37,393 nt of DNA from an uncultured Treponema sp. (GTDB lineage: Bacteria > Spirochaetota > Spirochaetia > Treponematales > Treponemataceae): positions 1 through 37,393 of the forward strand of contig CAMVSS010000007.1 in assembly GCA_947170195.1 (NCBI GenBank). Direction: 5' to 3'. Below the pieces are notes generated by a model. It saw only the letters and a list, made by a program, of their open reading frames with translations. It ran no database searches and was not told the origin of the DNA. Below are positions 30,535 through 37,393 of the stretch, in pieces; the first letter of the stretch is position 1; every line of letters starts with the position of its first letter. The position numbers and the translations under genes are program-made.

Positions 30535-32190
30535 ATGAAAAAAAGCACTATCATTTCCACCATATCTTTAATGACGGTGGCAATTTTATTTGCTTCCTGC
30601 AAAGAAAAAATTTCAGCAAAGAAAGGACCGCTTCCTGAAAAATCTGTTGCAGGATCAGTTCTGAACATTTCCATAGACAGCGCAATTGATACTCTTGATC
30701 CACAGAAAGCGGTTAATGCAAGCTCCTTCGAGCTGATCGGAGACACAATGGACGGCCTCATGCAGATGGGAGATGACGGTTCAGTTCAGAACGCAATATG
30801 TGAGGAAGAAATTATCAGCCCTGACGGCAAGACATACACTTTCAAGCTCCGAAAAGATGTATATTGGTCGAACGGAGATCCTGTAACAGCCCACGACTTC
30901 GTTTACGGCTGGCAGCGAGCAATCGATCCTGCAACCCAGTCAGATTATGCATTCATGATGAGCGACATCGCCCAAATCAAAAACGCAATCGCAATTCAGG
31001 CTGGTCAAATGGAACCTAACCAGCTCGGAGTTCGCGCAATCGATGACTACACTTTTGAAGTTCAGCTGCAAGTTCCAGTATCATATTTCGAGCAGCTGCT
31101 TTATTTCTGCACTTTCTACCCTGCAAATCAGAAATTCATCGAAAAATGCGGAGAATCCTATGCAACCAGCCCGGAAACATATCTTTCAAACGGAGCATTC
31201 ATGCTCACGCACTATGATCCTAACTCAAAGACAATCGACATGATTAAAAACACCGCATATTACGATGCAAGCAGGGTCAAGCTTGCGGGTCTTCACTACG
31301 AACTTGTATCAAAGACGGAAGAAGGCCTCAATATGTACAAAAACGGCAAGCTCGACCTCTACGTGCTCGAAGGCTCGCAGATTCCTGAATTCTTGCATTC
31401 ATCTGACTTTGCATCCATCGATTCAGGATTCCTCTATTATATTGTGCCGAACCTCCGCAGAAAAGAATTGCAGAACAAAAATCTCCGCATGGCTCTCACA
31501 ATGGCAATCGACAGAAAAGCAGCCGAAAATATTTTGGGAGACGGTTCAAAAGGAGCTTATCAGTGCATTCCGTCTGGATTCTCTTTCAACTCCCGAGGAG
31601 AGGATTTTAACCGTGGCGACACAGAATTTGAAGACGTTTGTACATACAGTCCGAAACTTGCAAAACAGTACTTTGAGAAAGCAAAGGCAGAACTTCACAA
31701 GTCAACGTTCCATTTCAATTTTTTGGTCGCTGACAACGCAGCCCATGTCGCAATCGTCAAACATATGCTGAGCGATATCGAATCAATCCTTCCGGGAGTA
31801 ACATTCTCGCTCACAACAGTTCCTAAAAAGCAAAGACGAAAAACTTTGATGAAGGGAGATTTTGACATCGGCTTGACGAACTGGGGTCCGGACTATGCAG
31901 ATCCTATGACATACATGAGCATGTGGATGACAGGAAACGATAACAACTTCGGCTTGTATTCAGATCCACAGTACGACGCGCTTATCGCTGACTGTCAGGA
32001 AGGCGCCCTCTGTACAAAGCCGGAGGAACGCTGGGAAGCACTCAAAAAAGCGGAGACAATCATCATGCGCGACGCAATCATCTGGCCAGTCTTCCAGCAG
32101 TGCAACGCGGACTTGATCAAACCTAACATCAAGGGAATCGCGTTCCATCCGGTAGCAATCAACCGAATCTACAAGAGCACGACAAAATAA
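30535..32190 (+). CDS. oligopeptide ABC transporter substrate-binding lipoprotein (OppA type)
   Basis: This is a periplasmic or surface-anchored solute-binding protein of family 5 (SBP_bac_5), which delivers peptides to an Opp/Dpp permease. The signal peptide ends ILFASC, with the lipobox Cys at about residue 22. Family landmarks in order are IDTLDPQKAVNASS, the EEIISPDGKTYTFKLRKDV and WSNGDPVTAHDFVYGWQRAI block, LSNGAFMLTHYDP, and later TMAIDRKAAENILG. The 551 residues match OppA. No permease or ATPase gene follows: a terminator lies right after the stop, so the membrane part must be encoded elsewhere. This is common for extra binding lipoproteins in spirochaetes. Peptide specificity is unknown. 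Confidence 0.94.
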   Translation: MKKSTIISTISLMTVAILFASCKEKISAKKGPLPEKSVAGSVLNISIDSAIDTLDPQKAVNASSFELIGDTMDGLMQMGDDGSVQNAICEEEIISPDGKTYTFKLRKDVYWSNGDPVTAHDFVYGWQRAIDPATQSDYAFMMSDIAQIKNAIAIQAGQMEPNQLGVRAIDDYTFEVQLQVPVSYFEQLLYFCTFYPANQKFIEKCGESYATSPETYLSNGAFMLTHYDPNSKTIDMIKNTAYYDASRVKLAGLHYELVSKTEEGLNMYKNGKLDLYVLEGSQIPEFLHSSDFASIDSGFLYYIVPNLRRKELQNKNLRMALTMAIDRKAAENILGDGSKGAYQCIPSGFSFNSRGEDFNRGDTEFEDVCTYSPKLAKQYFEKAKAELHKSTFHFNFLVADNAAHVAIVKHMLSDIESILPGVTFSLTTVPKKQRRKTLMKGDFDIGLTNWGPDYADPMTYMSMWMTGNDNNFGLYSDPQYDALIADCQEGALCTKPEERWEALKKAETIIMRDAIIWPVFQQCNADLIKPNIKGIAFHPVAINRIYKSTTK

Positions 32191-32223
32191 AAATGCAGGC
32201 AACAAAAAATCTGCCAGCAGCAT

Positions 32224-32260
32224 AAAAAAACGCCTTGAAAAGCTTTCAAGGCGTTTTTTT
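32224..32260. terminator. bidirectional rho-independent terminator
   Basis: A perfect 17-bp stem pairs seven A plus CGCCTTGAAA with TTTCAAGGCG plus seven T around an AGC loop. It ends both the peptide-binding gene and the converging SPFH gene. Confidence 0.95.
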
Positions 32261-32271
32261 GTTATCAGAAT

Positions 32272-33156
32272 CTAATTTTTTATGACTTCCTTTATTCCGG
32301 CGGCAAGCCCCGCAATTCCCTGAATCTCAGACGGAATTATGATCTTCGTTGCCTGACCTTCAGAAGCCCGCTCGAACGCTTCGAGAGCGCGCAGCTTAAG
32401 GACAGCCTCATCAGCAGAGGCCTCGCGGAGCATCTTCAAGCCCTGAGCCTTCGCCTGCTGGACTTCCAGAATCGCCTGGGCCTCACCCTGCGCTTTCTGC
32501 ACGGCGGCCTCTTTCTCAGCCTCGGCTTGCAGAATCACAGCCTGCTTTTTACCCTCAGCCTCAAGGATTGCGCTCTGCTTGTGTCCTTCCGCAATCGAAA
32601 TCTGCTCGCGGCGCTCACGTTCAGCGCGCATCTGCTTTTCCATAGCTTCCTGAATCGCTCTCGGCGGGTCGATATTCTTGACTTCAACGCGCGTAACCTT
32701 GATTCCCCACGGATCGGTCGCCTCGTCAAGGATGGCACGCATCTTCGAGTTGATTACATCGCGGCTCGTAAGGGTTTCATCAAGCTCCAGCTCACCGATG
32801 ATGTTTCGGAGAGTCGTTGCGGTAAGGTTCTCAAGCGCATTCATCGGATTCTCTACGCCGTACGTGTAGAGTTTAGGATCGGTAATCTGACAATAGACAA
32901 CCGTATCGATTTGCATAGTTACGTTGTCCTTCGTAATAACCGGCTGCGGCGGAAAATCAAGGACTCGTTCCTTGAGCGACATCGAGTTGGCAACCCTGTC
33001 TAGAAACGGAACTTTTACGTGCATTCCGACATTCCATGTGGAAGAATAAGCACCAAGCCGCTCGATTACATAAGCCCTCGACTGTGGGACAATCCTCACA
33101 TTCGTAAGAATCAAAAGCAGCACGATGAACAAAACCACAATTAAAGCAAAAATCAT
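32272..33156 (-). CDS. SPFH/Band 7 membrane protein (paraslipin, stomatin-like)
   Basis: This is an SPFH-family scaffold that multimerises at the membrane, probably in lipid microdomains. A single N-terminal membrane helix (MIFALIVVLFIVLLLILTNV) leads into the SPFH core: VPQSRAYVIERLGAYSSTW, DFPPQPVITKDNVTMQIDTV, NALENLTATTLRNIIGELEL, and VKNIDPPRAIQEAMEKQM. A long Ala/Glu/Gln-rich coiled coil (about 175-250) carries repeated AEGKKQAVILQAEAEKEAA-type heptads. The C-terminal helix ends AAGIKEVIKN. AAGGAGG precedes the ATG. The neighbouring upstream NfeD gene is the usual partner, and its stop is 15 bp away. A membrane-quality or microdomain role is the family view; substrate is unknown. Confidence 0.95.
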   Translation of the reverse strand: MIFALIVVLFIVLLLILTNVRIVPQSRAYVIERLGAYSSTWNVGMHVKVPFLDRVANSMSLKERVLDFPPQPVITKDNVTMQIDTVVYCQITDPKLYTYGVENPMNALENLTATTLRNIIGELELDETLTSRDVINSKMRAILDEATDPWGIKVTRVEVKNIDPPRAIQEAMEKQMRAERERREQISIAEGHKQSAILEAEGKKQAVILQAEAEKEAAVQKAQGEAQAILEVQQAKAQGLKMLREASADEAVLKLRALEAFERASEGQATKIIIPSEIQGIAGLAAGIKEVIKN

Positions 33157-33171
33157 TTTGAAATATCCTCC

Positions 33172-33618
33172 TTATTTTTTTGCAACTTTTAAAGTATTGC
33201 CGTCAACGCTTTTTACGACACAAACCTCTCCGCGAGAAATTTCAGAACCGTCCTCGCTGACAGCCGCCCAAAAGACTCCGTTCTTCGCCTTGACCTCGCC
33301 CTTTGCAAACGGAGCGATTTTTTTCTCCACGAGAACTTCCTGCCCCTCAAGAGTGTCTATGTTTGTCTTAGTTTTTCCGAGCTTGAGTTTTTTTATCGCG
33401 AAAGGCCGTGTGAAGACGATGAGCGCAATCGTAATGACCAGAAAAATCACGATCTGCCAGCGGATCGGAAGATGCGTCATGCTGAAAAAGACCATCAAAA
33501 GCGCGCTTATGGCAGCCCAAACCGTAGTGAGCGCAAAGGTCACGGCCTCAATCAAAACAGCCAGAACAAAAATAAAAATCCAAAACCAATAAAAATGGGA
33601 AAGAATAAAATCAAACAT
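33172..33618 (-). CDS. nfeD: NfeD-like membrane protein with OB fold
   Basis: This short NfeD protein (148 aa) has about three hydrophobic segments (FWIFIFVLAVLIEAVTFAL, AISALLMVFF and IVIFLVITIALIVFTRPF). A C-terminal OB-fold follows with LEGQEVLVEKKIAPFAKGEV and GSEISRGEVCVVKSVDGNTL. It lacks the ClpP-like protease half, so it is the NfeD1b type. NfeD and SPFH proteins work as pairs, and this gene directly precedes the SPFH gene. There is no clear Shine-Dalgarno; a TAGAAT box lies six bases upstream of the ATG. Confidence 0.9.
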   Translation of the reverse strand: MFDFILSHFYWFWIFIFVLAVLIEAVTFALTTVWAAISALLMVFFSMTHLPIRWQIVIFLVITIALIVFTRPFAIKKLKLGKTKTNIDTLEGQEVLVEKKIAPFAKGEVKAKNGVFWAAVSEDGSEISRGEVCVVKSVDGNTLKVAKK

Positions 33619-33624
33619 ACAGTA

Positions 33625-33652
33625 ATTCTAACACAAAATCCGGGCGTAGCAA
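33625..33652 (-). promoter_or_regulatory. candidate leaderless promoter of nfeD
   Basis: On the minus strand TTGCTA (33652-33647), 16 bp, TAGAAT (33630-33625), then six bases and the ATG. The predicted start of transcription would fall at the A of the ATG. The -35 box is only a partial match. Confidence 0.35.
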
Positions 33653-33706
33653 AAAAAATCAAATTCCCAGCACGGTATTTTTTTATGGCACCTGATGGGA
33701 CAGAAA

Positions 33707-34411
33707 CTAAAGGCCAGTCCGGGCAGGTTCAATTTCCTCCATTAATTTTTCGCTGAAATCTTCTGCCTGACCATCCCAGACTATCTTCCCGTCGGACATC
33801 AGAAGAATTCTGGAGCTGACAGCCTTGGCTTCCTCAATATCGTGCGTAACAAGAATTCCGGTAAAGCCCATTTCAGACTGAAGCCGCGTAATCTCACGAG
33901 CAAGTTTTTTTCGAAGCGGAGCATCCAAAGCCGAAAGCGGCTCGTCAAAAAGCACAAGCTCGGGATTAACGATCAGCGTCCTCGCAAGGGAAACCCGCTG
34001 TGCCTCACCGCCGGAAAGAGTCTCGACATTTCTTTTCTCAAATCCCGAAAGATTGAAAAGCTTCAAAAATTCCTGCGCCCGCTTCCTCGCCTCTTTCTTT
34101 GAAAATCCGGAGCACCGGAGGCCATAGGCAACGTTATCAACAACATTCAGATGGGTAAAAAGAGCATGATTCTGAAAAACCATGCCGATATTTCTTTTTC
34201 CAGGTGCTTCAAAAGTGATGTCCCGTCCGCCAAGAACGATTTTTCCGCCGTTCCCGCTCTCAAGTCCGGCCAAAATTCTCAGCGTGGTGGATTTTCCAGA
34301 TCCGCTCGCGCCCAAAATGGCTGTCATCGAACCTTTTTCGCATTCAAAGCTGACATCAAGATAAAAATCGTCCCAGCATCCACGAATATTCCGTGCAGAA
34401 AAATAGCTCAT
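33707..34411 (-). CDS. thiQ: thiamine ABC transporter ATP-binding protein
   Basis: This is the ATPase of a thiamine (or thiamine-phosphate) importer. All ABC motifs are visible: Walker A GASGSGKST, the Q-loop VFQNHALFTHLNV, the signature LSGGEAQRVSLAR, Walker B LVLFDEPLSALD, and the H-loop VTHD. The 234 residues match ThiQ. ATG at 34411 is preferred, with GGAGGG ahead of it; an in-frame start at 34462 would reach far into thiP. The start overlaps the thiP stop (ATGA). Iron or polyamine importers have similar ATPases, so the thiamine call rests mainly on thiB. Confidence 0.88.
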   Translation of the reverse strand: MSYFSARNIRGCWDDFYLDVSFECEKGSMTAILGASGSGKSTTLRILAGLESGNGGKIVLGGRDITFEAPGKRNIGMVFQNHALFTHLNVVDNVAYGLRCSGFSKKEARKRAQEFLKLFNLSGFEKRNVETLSGGEAQRVSLARTLIVNPELVLFDEPLSALDAPLRKKLAREITRLQSEMGFTGILVTHDIEEAKAVSSRILLMSDGKIVWDGQAEDFSEKLMEEIEPARTGL

Positions 34412-36114
34412 TTCCGCCCTCCATCTTTTATTTTGTTCGAAACAGCAAAAAACGCGGCGCAAATAACCGCCAGAATGATTCCGCAGGCGCAGGCCTCGTG
34501 AAACTTATATCGCCCCGCAAGCCTGTATGTAAAGAGTGACAGCGTATTAAAATCTTTCAGCGAAAGGACGAGGGGCAGAGCCGTATCGCCAGCACTAAAA
34601 GCAAAGCAGAACGTCCACGCACTTATAATTCCCCTCAAGCAATACGGAAAATACAGGAAGAAAACGCTGTCAGATATGCGGCTGGACAAAAGCCTGTCGG
34701 CATCAAAAGTATCGTCGCTGAGTTTTGAAAGCTGGGCATAAATCTGCCGGAAAGCAAACGGCCATATCAGCGAAGTCTGCGCAAGTATCAGATGAATCAC
34801 ATTTCCACGCCGAAAAAGAACCATCAGGCCGAATCCCATAACGACGGAAGAAACCGCCATAGGAAGCATGGGCACAACCTTAAAGAAGCGCGAAGGAGAC
34901 TTTCTCTCCCTGATTTTCAGAAACACCGCGTACACAAAGCCCATGAGAGTCGAAAAAGAAGCGGTCATAAAAGCCGTGGACAAAGTTCCAGACAGGGCAG
35001 GCAAAAACTGCCCGGAAGATACAACTTTCGCAAAGCTCGAAAAAGAAAATCTTCCTCCCAAAAAAGACGAGCCAACACCTGATTTTACACTCGTCGTGCA
35101 GGCATTAAAAACGATTCCCGCCAGAGGAAAAAGAAAAAATACGACCACAAGGAGCGCGGCAAGAGCAAAAAAAAGCGATTCCCACCTGCCGCGAATCTTC
35201 TTAAGCGGAAGCGGAGCCGACAAAAGAGTCTCCGCCCGACTTCCTGCCTTTTTCTCAAGGAACGAATAAGCCCATAAAATCAGCACGGCGATAGAAGTCT
35301 CCACGAGAGCCAGCAAAGAAGCAGCGCGAAAATCCAGAGAGGAGCGCGCAGCTTGATAAATCTGAACTTCGAGAGTAGTTCCGCCAACGCTTCCAAAAAG
35401 AAGCACGATCATGAAGGAAAAAAAACAGTACAAAAAAACCGGGATCGAACTCGATATGATCGACGGCAAAAGCTGATAAAACGTGACAGTAGCAAAAATG
35501 CGCCCTTCTCCAGCTCCCAAAAGCCGCGCGCTGTCAGCCTGATTCTGAGGAAGCCTCGCCCAGCTCTCCGCAACAGTCGCCATTATCAATGGAAAATTAT
35601 AAAAGCCCTGGGCGATTATTATCCCGGCAAACGAATACAAAAAAGTCAGGAACCTTTTATCGCTGGAAAACAGAGCCATCAGGAATCTGTTTGCGATACC
35701 AGACATTCCGAAAAACGTCACATAGCCCAAAGCCATTATCAAAGTCGGGAGGCAAAGCGGAACAGAAGAAAGGGAAAGCAAAAATGACCGCCCGAAAAAC
35801 CTTCTTCTTGCAACAAAAAAAGCTGCCGGAAGTCCGATCGCAAGAGCAATCAAGAGCGACATGGCAGCCTGAAAAATCGTAAAAAGCGCAATCCGGGCAA
35901 CAAAAACCACTCCGAAAACATTGTCAGAAAACTCACCCGCTGCATCGCTTCCGTTCAGCACAAGTCCGCCGCCCGAAAACGAAATCGGCAGGGAAAAAGC
36001 CGGAGAAAACGAAGCCAGAAGCACAAAAACCGTACCAAGAACCACAAGAGCAAAAAACAAGAGAGAAAAAAAGCAGGCAGCACCTCTGGCAGATTTTCCA
36101 ACAGAAAAATTCAT
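34408..36114 (-). CDS. thiP: thiamine ABC transporter permease, two fused permease domains
   Basis: This is the membrane channel of the importer. It has 568 residues and about 12 membrane segments, made of two BPD_transp_1 halves joined by a charged linker near 310. Each half holds an EAA-like loop, for example ARLPQNQADSARLLGAGEG in the first half and AQLSKLSDDTFDADRLLSSR in the second. Fused two-domain permeases of this type occur in ThiP and in FbpB/AfuB-like iron importers. It follows thiB by 24 bp and overlaps thiQ by ATGA, so the three genes form one operon. The first ATG has only a weak GAAAG upstream. Confidence 0.88.
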   Translation of the reverse strand: MNFSVGKSARGAACFFSLLFFALVVLGTVFVLLASFSPAFSLPISFSGGGLVLNGSDAAGEFSDNVFGVVFVARIALFTIFQAAMSLLIALAIGLPAAFFVARRRFFGRSFLLSLSSVPLCLPTLIMALGYVTFFGMSGIANRFLMALFSSDKRFLTFLYSFAGIIIAQGFYNFPLIMATVAESWARLPQNQADSARLLGAGEGRIFATVTFYQLLPSIISSSIPVFLYCFFSFMIVLLFGSVGGTTLEVQIYQAARSSLDFRAASLLALVETSIAVLILWAYSFLEKKAGSRAETLLSAPLPLKKIRGRWESLFFALAALLVVVFFLFPLAGIVFNACTTSVKSGVGSSFLGGRFSFSSFAKVVSSGQFLPALSGTLSTAFMTASFSTLMGFVYAVFLKIRERKSPSRFFKVVPMLPMAVSSVVMGFGLMVLFRRGNVIHLILAQTSLIWPFAFRQIYAQLSKLSDDTFDADRLLSSRISDSVFFLYFPYCLRGIISAWTFCFAFSAGDTALPLVLSLKDFNTLSLFTYRLAGRYKFHEACACGIILAVICAAFFAVSNKIKDGGRK

Positions 36115-36138
36115 TCGCTTTCGTCCATTAAGAAAATC

Positions 36139-37161
36139 TTACTGGGCAAGAATCGCCATAACCTTTTTTACGGCAGCCTCAACCTTCTCAGGATCAGCAT
36201 CGACAGTCTTTACAGGAACAGGAGCTGCTTTCTGGTAACAGTCAGGGAGAGAGACATTTTTGTTGACAGGATACATCCACTGTGTAAGCGGAAGAGTATT
36301 CTGAGCTTCCTCCGAAATCAAAAAATCAAGGAACAGCTTTCCGCCCTTCGCGTTTGGAGCACCACGAACAAGACCCGCGCCCTCAATCTGCATGACATGA
36401 CCTTCATCAAAAATCAGGGTTTTATAGGTATAGTCATTTTCAAATTCCGCATGATAGGCAGGACTCGTCGTATAGCTGATTACAAGAGGAGCCTCGTTGT
36501 TTGTAAAAAGACCGTATCCGGCACTCCAGCCAGAAGCGACAGTCAGGATATTAGGTTTCAAAGCGCGCCAAAAATCAAGATACTTGTCACCAAAGATACC
36601 AACAGTCCATGCCAAAAATCCAAGGCCAGGCGTACTTGTGCGCGGATCCATAAGGATCAGACTTTTTTCGTATTTGCTGTTCGTCAAATCTCTCAGAGAT
36701 CTCGGCGGCTGGACATTTGATTTCGAATTGTAGATTATCGCAAAGTGGCTCCAATCATACGGAGTCAGATACCAGCCATCGGTAAAGCCAGACAGGAAAG
36801 GCTGGATGATTTCAGAATCTGCATTTTTCGGCTTGTACTGCACAAAAACATTCTCGGAAATCGCTTTTTTAGCGAGATGATTGTCAATTCCCAAAAGGAT
36901 ATCAGCGGAAGGCTTGTCGTTCTCAAGGACAGCACGGCTCAAAATCTGCCCCGCGTCGCCACAGTCAACAAATTCAACCTCAAGCCCCGTCTTTTCCTTA
37001 AAAAGAGAAGCAATCTTCGGTCCAGGTCCCCACTCACCCATAAAACTGTCATAAGTGTAAACCACGACCTTGCTCTGCCTATCGGAAGCATTTTCTTTGC
37101 AACCGAAAACTAAAAAACAGAAAACTAAAAAACTAAAAAAACGGATAAAACTTTTTTTCAT
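36139..37161 (-). CDS. thiB: thiamine-binding lipoprotein of the ThiB/TbpA type
   Basis: This periplasmic binding protein is homologous to E. coli ThiB (TbpA). The marker segment VYTYDSFMGEWGPGPKIASL closely matches the ThiB YTYDSF...WGPGP motif, followed by ADILLGIDNHLAKKA. Later come DPRTSTPGLGFLAW and GWSAGYGLFTNNEAPLVISY. The signal peptide ends LVFGC, a lipobox Cys, so this version is membrane-anchored. ATG at 37161 is used; the longer in-frame frame up to 37311 reads through a GC-rich repeat and is judged spurious. There is no Shine-Dalgarno, and the -10 box is only 10 bp before the ATG. It is the first gene of thiBPQ. No thiamine-pyrophosphate riboswitch signature was seen upstream. 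Confidence 0.92.
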   Translation of the reverse strand: MKKSFIRFFSFLVFCFLVFGCKENASDRQSKVVVYTYDSFMGEWGPGPKIASLFKEKTGLEVEFVDCGDAGQILSRAVLENDKPSADILLGIDNHLAKKAISENVFVQYKPKNADSEIIQPFLSGFTDGWYLTPYDWSHFAIIYNSKSNVQPPRSLRDLTNSKYEKSLILMDPRTSTPGLGFLAWTVGIFGDKYLDFWRALKPNILTVASGWSAGYGLFTNNEAPLVISYTTSPAYHAEFENDYTYKTLIFDEGHVMQIEGAGLVRGAPNAKGGKLFLDFLISEEAQNTLPLTQWMYPVNKNVSLPDCYQKAAPVPVKTVDADPEKVEAAVKKVMAILAQ

Positions 37162-37171
37162 ATTAAAAGGG

Positions 37172-37200
37172 AGTATATCGAATGTGATTTTATGTTTCAA
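37172..37200 (-). promoter_or_regulatory. promoter of thiB, likely nearly leaderless
   Basis: On the minus strand TTGAAA (37200-37195), 17 bp, TATACT (37177-37172). Both boxes match the sigma-70 consensus at 5 of 6. The ATG at 37161 lies 10 bp beyond, so the expected leader is only about 2-4 nt. Confidence 0.55.
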
Positions 37201-37206
37201 GAAATT

Positions 37207-37393
37207 TTTTAAAGATAAAGGGCGTGCCCCTCCGCTTCGCTCCGGGTCGCTACGTCCGAGGCTTGCTGCGCGCGGTACTTCGTACTGACCGCAAGCGGTC
37301 ACCCCTACCATCGCTCACGCATAGCTCCGAACGAGAGTCGCCTACAAACTTGTCTCACAAGTTTGTTCGCCTGTGGCGACCGGCTCCCTACCA
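37207..37393. repeat. GC-rich hairpin-laden repeat region at the window end
   Basis: This is a CpG-rich stretch with several small palindromes: GGGC-GT-GCCC near its left end, GTAC-TTC-GTAC and TGACCGC-AA-GCGGTCA near 37270-37292, AAACTTGT-CTC-ACAAGTTT, and outer GTCGCC/GGCGAC. Its composition differs sharply from the AT-rich flank. It is probably a dispersed intergenic repeat, since similar GC-rich strings occur in some treponemes from memory. It contains no convincing gene. Its minus strand gives a spurious N-terminal extension to thiB. Confidence 0.5.

Noticed and set aside
37162-37311. N-terminal extension of thiB
   Set aside because: It reads through a GC-rich repeat, precedes a clear signal peptide and lies upstream of the best promoter.

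Overview
The window looks like the chromosome of a host-associated spirochaete, most likely a Treponema of the rumen, gut or oral type. I base this on the mix of protein types rather than on any marker gene: many lipoproteins with relaxed spirochaete-like lipoboxes, a giant repetitive secreted protein with a FlgD-like Ig tail, an MCP, HD-GYP and PilZ signalling, a thiBPQ operon, and short palindromic repeats between genes. There are no rRNA or tRNA genes, no CRISPR array, no transposase and no phage genes that I can see. The genes are ordinary chromosomal genes on both strands and are tightly packed; no gene-free stretch exceeds 300 bp.

Region 1 to 7.7 kb: a partial gpmI (phosphoglycerate mutase, cut by the window start), a membrane HD-GYP protein, a MATE exporter, an unrecognised 186-aa protein, a secreted alpha/beta hydrolase followed by ybaK, a strong bidirectional terminator, and an orphan TrpX-like binding lipoprotein.

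Region 7.7 to 20.6 kb: aroA, fhs and a membrane protein run leftward, with the last two coupled by a TAATG overlap. A (p)ppGpp synthetase gene runs rightward; its hydrolase site is degenerate and it lacks the C-terminal ACT domain. Next come a metallophosphoesterase lipoprotein, a beta-barrel candidate just behind a U32 peptidase-family gene, a degenerate esterase-like protein that has lost its catalytic residues, and divergent metA, which carries the Glu111 that predicts acetyl-CoA use. An RlmM-type rRNA methyltransferase and a PilZ protein follow.

Region 20.7 to 28.1 kb: a 1968-aa secreted beta-helix-like protein translationally coupled to a 103-aa protein of unknown function, and a divergent Ser/Gly-rich lipoprotein.

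Region 28.2 to 37.4 kb: an MCP with a Cache-type sensor and a divergent oligopeptide-binding lipoprotein, an nfeD plus SPFH (stomatin-like) pair, and thiB-thiP-thiQ for thiamine uptake. A GC-rich hairpin-laden repeat lies upstream of thiB at the window end.

The most interesting non-coding content is two families of dispersed imperfect palindromes between genes (R1, three copies; R2, four fuller copies plus half copies), a perfect 23-bp inverted repeat, a 16-bp inverted repeat in the metA divergent promoter, and several promoters whose -10 box sits 6 to 10 nt before the ATG, suggesting leaderless mRNAs. All functional calls come from reading translated sequence and recalling families; nothing was searched or computed.
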